Assembly: GCA_963970005.1 (NCBI GenBank) | Contig: CAXAMN010021361.1 | Span: 2,461,009 to 2,525,008 of the forward strand | DNA: 64,000 nt | Origin: Durusdinium trenchii | Lineage: Eukaryota; Sar; Dinophyceae; Suessiales; Symbiodiniaceae | Direction: 5' to 3' | In this document: positions 1 to 12,000 of the stretch, piece by piece | How the letters are laid out: each line of letters begins with the position of its first letter | How positions within the stretch are numbered: position 1 is the stretch's first letter | Program-made: the position numbers and the translations under genes | The notes under the pieces: model-generated | What the model saw: only the letters and a program-made list of their open reading frames with translations | What the model was told of the DNA's origin: nothing | Databases searched by the model: none

Positions 1-139
1 CCTTCAGTTGGTCAAGACCGGGACAGGGAATGAATATGAATGAATAAGATGAAGCGCCAAACCAAGGCAGCCAAGGCAACACGACCACTTTTCCCCCAAA
101 GCCAAGCTTACCAAGCTTCATTGATGGGCCTGGGCTGCG

Positions 140-364
140 TTACCGGCCAGGTCTGTGGCGCCTTCCCGGGCAAATCTTGACCATGGTCGCTTCATGGTCC
201 GAGCCAAAGGCTGAGGCGTCGTTCGCCACACAAACTGAACCCCAACCTCCAACTACCCGAGAGGGTACCATGACCAGGTAGGGGAGCGGGGAGATGCGGG
301 GAGGGTCAATCCCTCTATAATGATTACAGCGCATTTCTGAACATTTCTGGACTGCCAAAAGCAA
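140..364 (-). other. Weak exon-like segment, possible 3' part of the secreted-protein gene
   Basis: The minus strand is open here, ends in a good GTAACG donor at about 150, and has a possible AG acceptor near 236 (TTCAG followed by T). The GC-rich third positions resemble the confirmed exons further right. It lies downstream of the secreted cysteine-rich gene on the same strand, so it could be one of its later exons, but I could not connect it in phase. A chance open frame is equally possible. Confidence 0.2.
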
Positions 365-599
365 AACACCAGCTTTTCAGCCTGACCCAGGGTGTTTTTG
401 CAACATTCAAGATCGAAAAGAAAGGCTGGGGAGCCTGGAGCTGGACTTGGAAGTCGAAGTCGTGGAAGTTTGATGTGGGAGCAACTATCACTATCGCATT
501 CTATCTACATATCCATCAAACCATCCATATATCTGAATCTATCCATCAATGCATCCATCTATCTCTTGATCACCTTAATGAAGCTGCCCACCTGAGGAT

Positions 600-3260
600 C
601 TTCTTTTGGTTTGGCCGCGGGAAGGGTTCATCTGACAAGGCATAGGACATTGACTTCCCAAAGGGAATAGCCATCGTCCAACACTCCCTGGGACTGACAC
701 AAGTAGCGACTCATTGACTGCTTTTGAACCACTGCCTCGTTGAAGTAACGGCCCGTCCCTCTTCAAACACACTCTGGGTCTGCCCCTCTTCATGCGGCAA
801 CAATGTATTGACGCACTGATCGAAAAAACAATCCTGCTCGGACGTACCTTGGCTTTGTGTTTGGATCGGGGCCTCAGTTCGCTGAGTCTTGGAGCACGCC
901 CCACCTAAGAATCCAGGCTGTTCTTGTGGGTGTCTTGATTCTATATGTGTTTGTATCATCCTGTCGATCTATGTGCTGCGCATGATTGCATGGAATTTTG
1001 GCGCTATGCAGTTATGCAAACCAGCGAGGTTAATCAATCACGATCAAAACAGTGTTGGGAGATCAGATTCTCAAAGGTTCCCTACTCTAAGCCGCACCAA
1101 CACTCACATGGAATGAGGATTCAAAATTTCCACACCACACCCTTGGCTTTTTACTGGCTTGTTTAAAACCGTATGGAATGTGAAAGATTGGATGCAATTG
1201 CCTTATATCATATCTGGGAAAAGGGCCGCTCACCACTGAGTGTCCTTCACAACCCCTGGAGTCGAGGCGGCCGATTGGCGAAGACTCCAGTGAATAGAAT
1301 TGTCCGCAAAGGTCTCCCATGTGTGATTGCTGAAGAAAGAAATCCAACATGGTTCGTTTCGATGTTCACTTGAACGAGAGCAAAAGACATGGCCTGCCAC
1401 CAAAAAAAAGGAACAAAGCGGCTCTAGGTGTATACACATGTTTTGTCTGTAATAAATACAGTATGTTGTTTCCTGGTTCTTCTACTGGCTTGATCCGGTT
1501 TGGGGATCACTATGCTATGCTCAAAATGTGTTCTACTTGGGTGCCTGTAAAACAGCGACTGCAATAGGTGTTGCATGGATTCCTCGGTCACGGGGCAACA
1601 ACACGATGGTCTCTGGCAGTCCACCACGCTGAGTCCGCCACCTCTGTTCGCCTGCCGGGTCTGAAGATGTGAATTTGCTACCGACCAGGGACCTTAGCCT
1701 TCTCAAGTGGGTTCCTGCAGGGAACAAAAGAATGAACCTGTGAGGGAACTCAACAAAAGTCGGCCAGGTCAGAGCACTGTGCCTCGTTGGTCACAATCTC
1801 ACATTTGGCTACTGTTTTCGGGCAAGGTTGCTGAGGATATATAATCGTGCTCTAGCGGCAAATGTCTTGTAGCATATGCATCTGTCACGTTGGTTTGATG
1901 GTCACCCCACACACTGACTTCAAAGAGGCCTATGGCCACATAGACATGGACTCTGGCCTTTCAAGAAGGCCCACTGCCCACTCTTCACGAATATATGAAT
2001 GCACTAGTAACAGTCATACAAATCATAGATCTCCATACAGGCGACGCTTTTCTTACTGCCTACCCTGGACTTCAGGACAAGCTGAGAAACCAACGATGGC
2101 TTGAACAAACGTGGCGTTAAATCCAAATCCAATACATTCATTCCATTGTAGTCAGTCTCTTAGAACGAAAGCCAGTGAGCAATCCCAGTCCCATTCTCCT
2201 GCCTTGAGTGAGTGGTTCTGCCTCCTGTGCTTCGAAGAGTCTTGGTCAGGTTCATTGAGTTGATTACAGCCTTTCATGTATAAAAGCCTCACAAGAACAT
2301 CCAGCTACTTGTGATTATCCTGGCTATATTGTTTATTTGTGTATATGTGTGAGCATAAATAAACAAATATATATATTATATATATGCACGCCCTTGACGT
2401 ACAGCCGTGTACCGCTGCATGTAGCATCATGTGGCTTGGCACCCAAGAGCTTTTGAGGGAAGCAAGTCGTTCAGGAGCTCTTTCCATGAGTTTGTTGCTC
2501 ATCCATGGGATCAAGCTGTTGCTTTCGGGAATGGTGCTTGAACACCTGGATCCAAACCATCCAGGTGGCTTTTCCAACCGCTTTGGGGCCCAGTCACCCG
2601 AAGCAAGTTACGGCCTCCCTCCCTCGAGCTCAGGAGGCCCAGCTCGGGTGAGGGACCTACTGGCTTAAGGTATACTTGGCGGGCTCTAATCCTAAGTGGC
2701 TCAATTTGTGCTTTCAGGATCTTTCAGGTCCACCCAAACCAAGAGTCCTGACAAAGGCAGTCAAACCGAATTCCGCCTACGCTACCAGCACTCGTCAGCG
2801 GCTCGGAATGGGCCAATGGGATTCTTTCACTGATCGTCCACGAGCTCCGCACCTGACTGCGTCTCCACCACGGTGCAGGGCCGGGAACCGCTGGGCGAAG
2901 CTGGCGAAGCCCGAGGCCTTCAAACCAGAGCGGTCAAGCACGTCATCCACCGTCAAGAATACGATCCACATGCGAGAACTAAACTATATCTTTATTTCCT
3001 CTACATGGAGCATCATAAAGCTGTGAGCAATCAACTAGACTCAATTCCAATACCAGTCTCCTTTCCAGAAAATCCTACCATCCCTAATACCGTGTGGTTT
3101 GGGGGGGTCGGTCCACTATTACCAAAGGTGGTCATCATAAGGCCCTGTGATCAAAGGGGGACCTCTCTTCAAAGGTTCTGATTGTGGCGCTCAGGCGCTC
3201 AGCGCCACGCAGCGACAAGTTGCATGATGTCTTGGATTCCACCCCGCTGCAAAAAGACCA
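600..3260. other. Intergenic or intronic DNA, no supported gene
   Basis: Only short chance frames are seen on both strands. The stretch holds a (TA)n tract near 2370-2385 and no recognisable coding domain. A short minus-strand segment around 1235-1300 is bounded by possible splice sites but has no other support. Confidence 0.5.
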
Positions 3261-3349
3261 AGGATGACCAATTCCTCTCTTAAGTCCTCAAAAAAACAAA
3301 GCAAGCGGGGCCAGCGAGGCCCTGGGCAAAGGGAGCGGGGCCAACGGGG

Positions 3350-3906
3350 ACCTCCAACGATCGCATGGTGGATGGGACCATATTGAACAAAGTGGGTCTG
3401 TAGGTCCGCTTGTCATGTTCGAGGGCAGGTATGGACCTCGCTCTTGTCGCATTTCCCCATTTTGTCAACAGCACACCTTCTGGAACAACTGTATGCCCTC
3501 CACAGCCACAACACGGTAACAATTGAGTCGTCTCACCGAGGAGCCTTTGAATTTACAGCGAAAGGTCTATGTATAGCTTTCGCCCTCCTGAGACTAAGCG
3601 ATGCAAGCACACACATTGTTTTAAAGAAACAATGAAAAACAATATTGACGTGCTTGAAACAACTCGGACACGGAAAACATCAGGTGTTTAGGTCCCTAGC
3701 TCCATGTCCAGCTTCCCAGCCACCAACACTGGTCCCATCCAACCCAGCAGGCCTTTCTGCTCCCATGCATGTTGCAAGGCTTGACCGATTTGCACTTCCT
3801 TGTCATACCTGTCACATGGCATTGTGTCTGATGAAGGTCTTCCACAAATCACTTCCACGGTGCGAGTGGCCATATCTTTCCACGATGTCCAGTAAAATAA
3901 ATACAA
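3350..3906 (-). other. Exon-like segments, possible continuation of the secreted-protein gene
   Basis: Two minus-strand stretches have plausible coding content. At about 3690-3905 the frame contains ALQHAWEQKGLLGWMGP and ends at a TAA near 3688. At about 3350-3500 the frame contains GVLLTKWGNATRARS and ends at a GTCCCC donor. Both lie downstream of the last well-supported exon of the secreted cysteine-rich gene (ending 4069, phase 0). One acceptor (GAGCAG before AAA) would allow an in-phase join to the first stretch. The evidence is limited to open frame and residue composition. Confidence 0.25.
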
Positions 3907-3978
3907 CCAACAATTAAAAAAAAACTTATCGAAATCGAAACGTTGAATACAGCTGACACCATATAAATTAAGCTGTAA

Positions 3979-4049
3979 GGTTGGAGGCCATCGCTTCTAC
4001 CATCGCTCTTAGGTTGGAGGCCATCGCTAGCAGGTTGGAGGCCATTGCT
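3979..4049. repeat. Three copies of a 17-bp motif GGTTGGAGGCCATCGCT
   Basis: Copies start at 3979, 4012 and 4033; the third has one change (ATTGC for ATCGC). The reverse complement of the core (GCGATGGCCTCCAAC) recurs several times at 31.2-31.35 kb and 32.6-32.7 kb, so this is a dispersed family. The copies sit just downstream of the exon ending at 4069 on the minus strand, inside the next intron. Confidence 0.75.
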
Positions 4050-4068
4050 ATTGGAAATTGGATCTTAC

Positions 4069-6099
4069 GGGGATGGCCGTCTGACGGATAACGACTGGTT
4101 CCATTCGGACGCCCCACTCCCTCCTCGTCGGACTGGCGCACTGGTCTCGCAAGCTTCGCAAGCCAAGCGTCATTCGCTGGACTGAGGCAGCCGCCTGGTC
4201 CGTCATTTGCCGATCCAAACTCACTCCTTCATCCATTTGGAGGCCGGGGCTGCTGGAGTCACATATATATATATACATACAACATGCCGTTCGTTTCGTT
4301 GCATTTGTTGATTTTTTGACTGATATATGTGTATATATATATATGTGTGTGTGTGTAAAATATACACAGTACTGTAGCTGATCTGGTATCTAATTCCCGA
4401 TTGTGCCCGCTTCCTTGATATTTGTCGTCTGGACCCCCTGGGAGTCATGAAGAAAAGAATCAGGTGCCCAGTTGAACAAGCACCACGAACATCACCTTGC
4501 GAATTGGCTGACCACGAGCCACGACAAATATTGGCATGTGAATCAAAAGCTGTCACAACACAAATGGGGGCCAAAAAACCGCTAAAGGCAGTGGCCAACA
4601 TGGTGTGACAAAAAGCCAATCCTGGACTCTTCCATACCTTTTCATCAACTCTGCTCTCTCCGTCACGACTGCCTCTGCCTTGTGCAGCGGCCCAAAATCT
4701 TTGGACTCGAAGTTGCCCCAGCTGAACTTACCGCAAAAGCTGAAGCATCTTCGTTGCCAACTTATGGTGTGTACGCAACCGCTTTCAGGTAATGGACATT
4801 TGGTAACAGGTATACTGATGGTATGTCTGAAGCACCTGTTTGGCAGGTGATGTGCATGAACTACTGGAATCCACCCTGCAACGTGGGAGCCAAATGCTGA
4901 TACTTCTTCTTGTATGACTCCATCGCACAGTAGGTCTCATGACAATAGTTAACGTCACAATGATAATTCCCCATGGCACAGCTCAGAATGACAAAAATGT
5001 CAACATCCTTCTGGTCAGCAGAATCCCAAAGATACTTCCAGGGTGGCAGTTGTGGGAACTGCCCCAAGCCCACACTGCGCCAGCCATCGGGGCCACCGTA
5101 ACGTTCATCACAAATGGCTTCAGCCTCCAAAAGAGTGCTGTTGCTGGTCACCTGTAAGTTCTGACAATGTCCACTCATGAAGCAATAGCTTGCATCAAAC
5201 CTGAGAGAAGGCAGGTGTAAAGGCGGTTTCTACCACAGGCGACATAGGAATCCGAAACACCTCTGCGTGATAGATCTAGAATCTAGATTAATCTAGTCAG
5301 CTCATCCTCGGGAAAAGAAGCAGCATCAGGTTATCAGGATCGGCGTTATTTTATGGTGCGTAAAAGTTGAACTATAATGTAATATAATGTAACAACGATA
5401 TTATATGCAATATAATACATATATATATATATTGAACTATATATGCACATAATGTCTATATTTAATATGTATATATATATATAACATTATGCATAACAAC
5501 ATACAACGATGTATACACATAGTAGCATACACAGTATATATGTGGAGAGGGCGAAAAAAAACTGAACTGAAACAAACCCAGGGTGCTCTTCCGTCTTATA
5601 GTCGTGACTGAATTGCAGCATGCTTTCCGCATAGCCATGCAGGTCACGCGTGGCGAGACATTGACGCGCTGGCTTGTAGAAGGGGGAGCCGGCGTAGCAC
5701 CAGCCCTTCAACATTTATGACTGATGACTGACTTAAGTTAAGCAAACTTTGCAACCACACTTGATGCAAGATCATGCAGGGATCCTATAACTCCGGCGTC
5801 CAACACAAAAAAAAGAAAAGGCGCGACCATCCGACGCACCCTCCTGCATGTTCACCCCGCTTGGCTTGGCCAATCGCTTCAAGACCTTTTCCCAGCTTTC
5901 CACCTGCCAGGGGCTTTCGGATGGATTCTCATAGGGAACCAGCAGCGATATACTTTTTCTGGAAAGCGATTCCAACAGAAATCTTCGGGGGCACTTGAAC
6001 TCAGGTAGGACTGCTCACCCTAATTAATTAATTCCAACAAGAAGTCAACCACACTTGAGTTGTCAAAGTGTGAATGAAAGGTATCAAGATTGAGATAAT

Positions 6100-6169
<70 letters not shown>

Positions 6170-7689
6170 CGCAGCGAAGCAAGAGCAGCAAGTGTGGTGT
6201 GAAAGCGCGACCAAAAGGATGCTTTAAAAAGCGCTTGCCCTCGGCAAGTGCTGAGAGAAGCCCACTCTTGACTCTTAATCCTCTTGACTCTTAATCCGCA
6301 AAGCAGGGCAAAGCAAAGGCATGTCATGCATGACTTGTTCACCTGACCCGTGCAAAGAACCAAGCACACTGCACACTCGGATCTCGAAGCATAACAGGAT
6401 TTAGATATATTTAGATGAGAGATGCACAAAATGCCAAAGGACGAGGGGGGTTGTTCGGATTTGATCCAGGGGCGCAATGATAAAGTATCTTGGCTTAGAA
6501 CCTTGGTTTAGAACCTTACTTACACCCATGGCACGATCCCGGCTAATACATGTTTGATCACGTTTGCATATGTTTGCAAAAGCAAGGAGAACTGATATAG
6601 GTAGCCGGATGCCTGAAAGCTTGAATGCTACCTTTCGTGATTTTCTGAACATCCGTCACCCCCCCACCTGGCCAGTGCTATTGATACAGTCAAAGGGGGC
6701 TTCGCACATCCAGGGTGCTTCCTCGCAATCCGCCGCGCTCCAAGGCTCTTCGCGAAACATCAACTCTCGTGCCGCTGGATCGGTGCGGACCCTAGCCGAG
6801 CCGCTTGCCGGCGAACTTCGACTGCCGATGATTCCGGAGACAACACATTGGGACTGGCTGCGGGGGTAGGGCAGTTTTGGGGAGCTTCCGGTTGATCCAT
6901 GTTGATCCATGTTGATCCAACATACCACTCACAAGAGAGACACATCGTTCTTGCAGGTCAAAATCTTTCAGTTGCCTTGACGGGTCCCAAATCAGAAAGG
7001 GAAACTACGCGGCCTTTGTTCAAAATCGGGCAACAAAACACATCCAACAAACGCAGAACAAGGTCAGTCAACTCAACTCATCAAAGGCACTAAGGCACTA
7101 AGGTTGCAATTAAGTTATAGTATGTTATAGTATGTTACAGTAATTATGAGAAATTGTTCAGACTTCCAAATTATTTAAACAGCAAATCTATGAATCTATG
7201 CAAAACATCTATCCTATTCATAGTAGCTGTGTGGTACTCTGAAGGTGCACAGTCAAACAGATCTATGACACAGCAAACTCTCGAAGGACGCCAAGACGGT
7301 CCCCAAGAAGAACGCTGCACAAACCCCATCGCAGCTTCATTCTTGAGTGTTGATCCCCACTCAGTGCTCCACTGCTCTTCTCTCCCACAAATTGGTCTCA
7401 ACACCAGGGAGGCAAAAAATGACAAACTCATCTTCCCAAGTCCATTCTCCGCAGGGCCAGGGATGGCCAGGGGCATGGGCCCTGCTTTTTGTTGCCTCCT
7501 TGTCCCAGCAAAGCTAGTGATGGGGCTCCGTCAGTATCCCATGTGACCTTCCTGGGCCAAGCCAGGTCACCGCGCAGCAATCTGGTGTTGGTGCTGTAGG
7601 AAGGTGGCGGCCATGCACTCGCTGCCGCAGTCGTCACCCAATGTGTGGTGAGCCAGCAGCGCAATCAGCGGAAATAGCAAGCGCGACAT
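4069..7689 (-). CDS. Secreted cysteine-rich protein, multi-exon, 3' end not resolved
   Basis: Five exons join in phase on the minus strand: 7689-7571, 6857-6668, 5151-4865, about 4739-4638, and 4252-4069. All introns are GT-AG. The running total stays in frame at every joint and ends in phase 0 after 882 bases. The start ATG at 7689 directly follows CCAG, a suitable trans-splice acceptor. It opens a clear signal peptide (MSRLLFPLIALLAHHTLG) followed by DDCGSEC, so the product should enter the secretory pathway. The third exon is the most distinctive: it contains RYGGPDGWRSVGLGQFP and then CAMGNYHCDVNYCHETYC. The cysteines suggest a disulphide-bonded extracellular or lumenal protein. I do not recognise the family and assign no function. 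The 3' end lies below 4069; possible later exons are at 3.35-3.9 kb and 0.15-0.24 kb. The exact acceptor of exon 4 is uncertain (4739 or 4748). Confidence 0.6.
6101..6168. repeat. (AGC)n / (CAG)n microsatellite
   Basis: About 22 AGC units with one GGA interruption lie in the intron between exons 2 and 3 of the secreted-protein gene. The poly-leucine and poly-alanine frames read through it are artefacts of the repeat. Confidence 0.9.
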
Positions 7690-8345
7690 CTGGCAACTGG
7701 GTTAAGTTCCCTAAGAAGGAGTGAAAACAAAGCGGGATCTTGAGATGTCATATAGCGCCTGAAGAAGTGGATGGTAGTATCAACAAATCAACATGAAATG
7801 CTCCAACGGAGTGACGAGATCTGCTCCGGTCACCCTGTCAACTTGGAGCCTCGAGCGAACTCACCACGTCGATGGCTGTTCGTTGGTGAGTCGGAGCACC
7901 TTCTCTTTTTTCCGACCCGTTGGATAATCACGTTGATTGATCTCATGCATGGGGGGGGGCATTTCCAGATCGCCACTTGGTTTCGTACAGGTATACAGGT
8001 GACTAACTGACCAAAACAAATGCGTTAGCATGCGTCAGCCTACATCTGATGGAGGGACCAGGATGAACTGTCGGTGTATCTAGGCATGTGAGAATGAGAA
8101 CTGCAGGACGAACCGAATCATCTCATTGTTCACCATCGTCTTGGTGGTGCCCTGGACCAACGATGTCACCGAGGAACCTGCCCATCACTGAAGCCAAGTC
8201 AACGACTACATGCAGAGTGCGTTGCAAAATCTAAAGCCTACAAGAATCAAACAAGATCTATGGCCCGTAGCATCCTGCAGCAGTTCCAGGAGACCCTCCA
8301 ATTTTTCCCTGTGAAGCCACCTTAGCCTTAGCCCCAACCATCTAC

Positions 8346-8411
8346 TCATCTGCCATGTGCCTCTTCTTTCCATCTCCGCAGTTCCTCTAGCTCTGCCTCT
8401 AGCCGTCGCAC
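8346..8411 (-). CDS. Terminal exon of an unidentified coiled-coil protein gene (partial)
   Basis: After the acceptor CTCAG at 8412 the minus strand reads 21 codons (VRRLEAELEELRRWKEEAH plus GR) and then TGA at 8346. The heptad-like spacing of leucines and the charged residues indicate the end of a coiled coil. The exon phase at the acceptor is 0. The next gene in the same direction starts at 7689, about 650 bp further on, which fits the head-to-tail gene spacing of dinoflagellates. Upstream exons are not established: the exon-like segment 9052-8931 ends in a different phase, so at least one exon is missing from my reconstruction. Confidence 0.5.
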   Translation of the reverse strand: MRRLEAELEELRRWKEEAHGR

Positions 8412-8930
8412 CTGAGCAACGCAACATACGCAACTCATTTACCATGCTCAGGATGCTTTCGGAGCAGTTCAGTAGAGCTGATGTAGTCCACCATGCACCA
8501 GCTAAAACACCCATGGCGATATATACCATAAAACTATCTCGATATAATTTATCTACTATACCTGGAACGCTACCTGGGGCCTGGGTGGTCTTTTCCCATC
8601 TAAACAGTGGTCCAATGGGTTCTAGGTATGTGAATGTGAGAAAGGCTGCAAACGAACCGAAATGAGAGGCCAATTCTTTCAACTTCGTCTACTTGAGCAA
8701 CGGGTAGTGCAAGTAAAACCAAACTGTCCTGCATTGCCAGCATTCCATCACACTTGCGGGAGCTTGATTCTCTCACTTTCACACAGTCTCAGTAACACCT
8801 TCTTCATTCACAGCTTTTGTACACATGCTCCTTTCAAGCAAACACGCGCATTCCCCTTGGACATTTAACTTCAAAACGACCAGTTCAGCGAGCCTTTTGT
8901 GATGCCTTGTGCCCCGAACAGAAAAATCCT

Positions 8931-9052
8931 CACCGACTCGTGCACTCGTCACTCCGCTGTCGACAGCGCTGCGTTGGGCGCCCGAGCACCAAGACGTGCA
9001 CCTCCGAGCGAAACGGGCCGGCATCCCCGAATCGTTCGGGCGCTGTGGAAAG
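8931..9052 (-). other. Exon-like segment with good splice sites, possibly upstream exon of the gene ending at 8346
   Basis: The segment is preceded on the minus strand by TTTTTGCAG and followed by GTGAGG, both good splice signals, and it is GC-rich like real exons here. Two of the three frames are open across it; one contains EVHVLVLGRPTQRC. The frame cannot be fixed from the sequence alone and no domain is recognisable. Confidence 0.35.
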
Positions 9053-12000
9053 CTGCAAAAAGCCACGAAGAGCCCAGAACCACAGAAGTCTGGTATACTG
9101 TACAAAGGGTGGGACAAAGGGGAAAACGCGGAAATCACAGAACAAACACATAAAGAAAACGATTTGAGACGCATGCTGAACAACATGCCTCTGGCCCACC
9201 CCCACATGGACATAGTTCGCTCAGAGTCTGAGATCGGTATATATACAGTATACACCTCAGGGTATACGAGAGGACAATGCCTGTTCCCAGCCTTGTTTTG
9301 CAAAGCACCCTGCCTTTTGTTGAGGGCCCGACCATCTTTGGTAACCCACCCACATGAAGCACCAACTCCGATCAGCTCCACCCACCCCCTGCTCTATGCG
9401 CATTTGCCTTCATCGTAGTGAGGGAACTCCCTGACCTTAAATGGCAAGCCAGCTGTCTCTGCAAGGGGGCATTCATGTGGGTACGGGTATTGTGGAAATG
9501 CTTTACTTTACGTATTTCACAACGCTGGCACACCGTTCTGGCAGAGCCAATGGAGACTGGACCAAACCTATCCATGACTTACTCATCTTGGAAGGACATG
9601 AGGGGATAACACACATATTATATTATATATTATAAACAAAGAGAGAGGTGCACATTCATAGAGGTAGCAGCTTTGAAGAACAAAAGCACACAGTAATACA
9701 TTGCATATATATATATATATGTGTTCCCTCATCTTCAATCTTCAACTACTAGAGCAAACTCCGGCACAAATGCGTACTAAGTTTAACCAGGGTACAGTAA
9801 GTAGCGTAATTACTTTATTCGAGATGGTCGCGATGGTTGCATTACGTAGCTACTGGGTTTTAAACATAGTCGCTATATGTCGCTATGCATTTTGTACCTT
9901 CTCAGATCCTAGCGTTACCAACGTAGTTGGAAACTCTGGATGTATATATGGACTGCTTGGGACATGTTGAAGATGCTTCATAAAGAGTTCCCTTGCAAAC
10001 GGCTATATATATATATATATATACCGATTCCAGGGTCACACGGGTGCGGGCAAAGTTTCCTGTATCAAGGGTCAGGAATCAGTTTCTGCAAACTTTTTTA
10101 TACATAGATATACATAGTCAATTTACAGGCGGTCACATGATGCCACGTGAAAATCCAATCGGATTGATCAAACAAAGCTTCTAAACATCCTGCCAGTCAG
10201 GTGGATCAGTCCTGCATACTTGGGACCCCGCATACTCGGTCATTCCTCGGACCCATGGACCCAGCTACATCCGGCGCCGGAGGAGGCGATCCCCGCAGTT
10301 TGCAGCACCAACCCTCCACCACTGGCGAACCTCAGGCACCGCACCAAATCCGCTTCCAACCTTCAAAGGCCACTGGAGAGGAAACATTTTTCGCAAACAA
10401 CGGTCTTATGTATAAATGTTCTCCACCTATTCGTGGTACGGACGCATTTCAAGCAAGGTTGTAAAAAATTGACAACGAGTTGATATTGCATGATCTTATA
10501 TAGTTGCAATTACTTGTCCTCACTGGGCGCTGCTGGTTGCAACAACAAAACATGCTGTCCAGCCATCAAACGGTAGAAACTTCAAGAATCCTCTGCTTCA
10601 GTCACGGTGCATTTGGTTTGTACCTGTTGATTGGGGCAAAGTTGGGGACAACAACACAGGGGTAAAGGAGGGTGCCAAAATGCGTCTCCTGATGCTTCTC
10701 TTGAAAATGGTGACTTTGTTTTTGTTCCGTCGGGGGGCTGCTATCTGGCGCAAATGAGGCTTTCTCCATACCCGGTACCTGAGCAAAAACATTCCAAGAG
10801 GTTCTTCACAGTATCGGGCAGTGATGGTTGGAAACCAAAAGCGAATGTGGATCCTTCTAGGGAGCTCTCCAATTGTTGTTGTTGTGGTGGTAGTGGGATG
10901 CTTGTTGGAACTATGGGAGCACTAAGGAGTTCCCCACCGCCGGACGGTGCCGAATGCATCACCCGGCACCAAGTATATATGGTTCAACCATCACGCACAA
11001 ACAAATAGTTAAGGAGGACCCCAAGCAGCCGCAAGCAACAAATTCCCCTACACCAACCCCCTACACTGCCCTCCCCCTTCCTGATGTACAGTATGTCATC
11101 TGTCATGGCAGATCTTCCGCAACTGACCTGGCAATCCCTCCGCATCGGCCTCTTCTTGACGGCATGATCTTTGGCCGCCTTGGCATAGGATGCGGTAGGA
11201 CTCAGGACAGTGGCTTAGGAGCAATAAGTTATTAGACCAAATAACCACGTTGAGATGGGCATGGGATGGCGTGGGGATGCACAGAATCTGGCCCCCAGAA
11301 TAGTATTTTAATTATTCAGTGGTGGTGGACCTACACCAGGCCAAAAATTAATCCATATGTGAACACCTTTCACGAATAGTTTACAGCATTTTGCAGCCAT
11401 GTCTGCCTTGCAGTCTATAAGTGATCTTACACGCGTTCCACAGCACAGGCTCAGTTTCACTACAGTGATCTTCTGCGCTTTGATTCCTCCTCATTTCCGG
11501 TCGCATCAAGTCATCCAACACGCGGCAAAACGGCTGAACTTTTCAGATCAGCAGGCCCCCACGTTTTTTCGCAGTTCCACAGATCTGACAGCTCTCTTTT
11601 CTGGCAAGAGAGGTTGAAGGTTTAAGAACGAATGGCGTCATAAGGATCCTTGTGACACCTTTCCTGTTCCCCCATGATTGTGATCGTTTTTGGATCTTGA
11701 GCCAGCTGCAAATGCGAGCATGTGATGTGGCTTATTGAAGTTATGACATCATTCCTTTATCACGCCTTGAAAGTCCATTCCGACCATATTATTCCAGGGT
11801 ACCATCCACCCACCTCAACTTCAACATGTTTGTTTAAAACTTCAACATGATGGTTTTAATATTCCTTAAAAGGAAAATCTGAAAAAATTATTCCTGTGGG
11901 CGACCCCTACCCTGGAAAATTTACGACAGGAGGGCCCATCAGAAATCCACATGTTACATGTTTGTTGCATCATCTAGTTTGAACAGGTATATTGAATAGC

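Noticed and set aside
6020-6477. Poly-leucine and poly-alanine frames
   Set aside because: Products of the CAG microsatellite in an intron.
8206-8682. 158-residue minus-strand frame
   Set aside because: A different frame in the same DNA gives a properly spliced coiled-coil terminal exon (8411-8346); the long frame has no coding character of its own.
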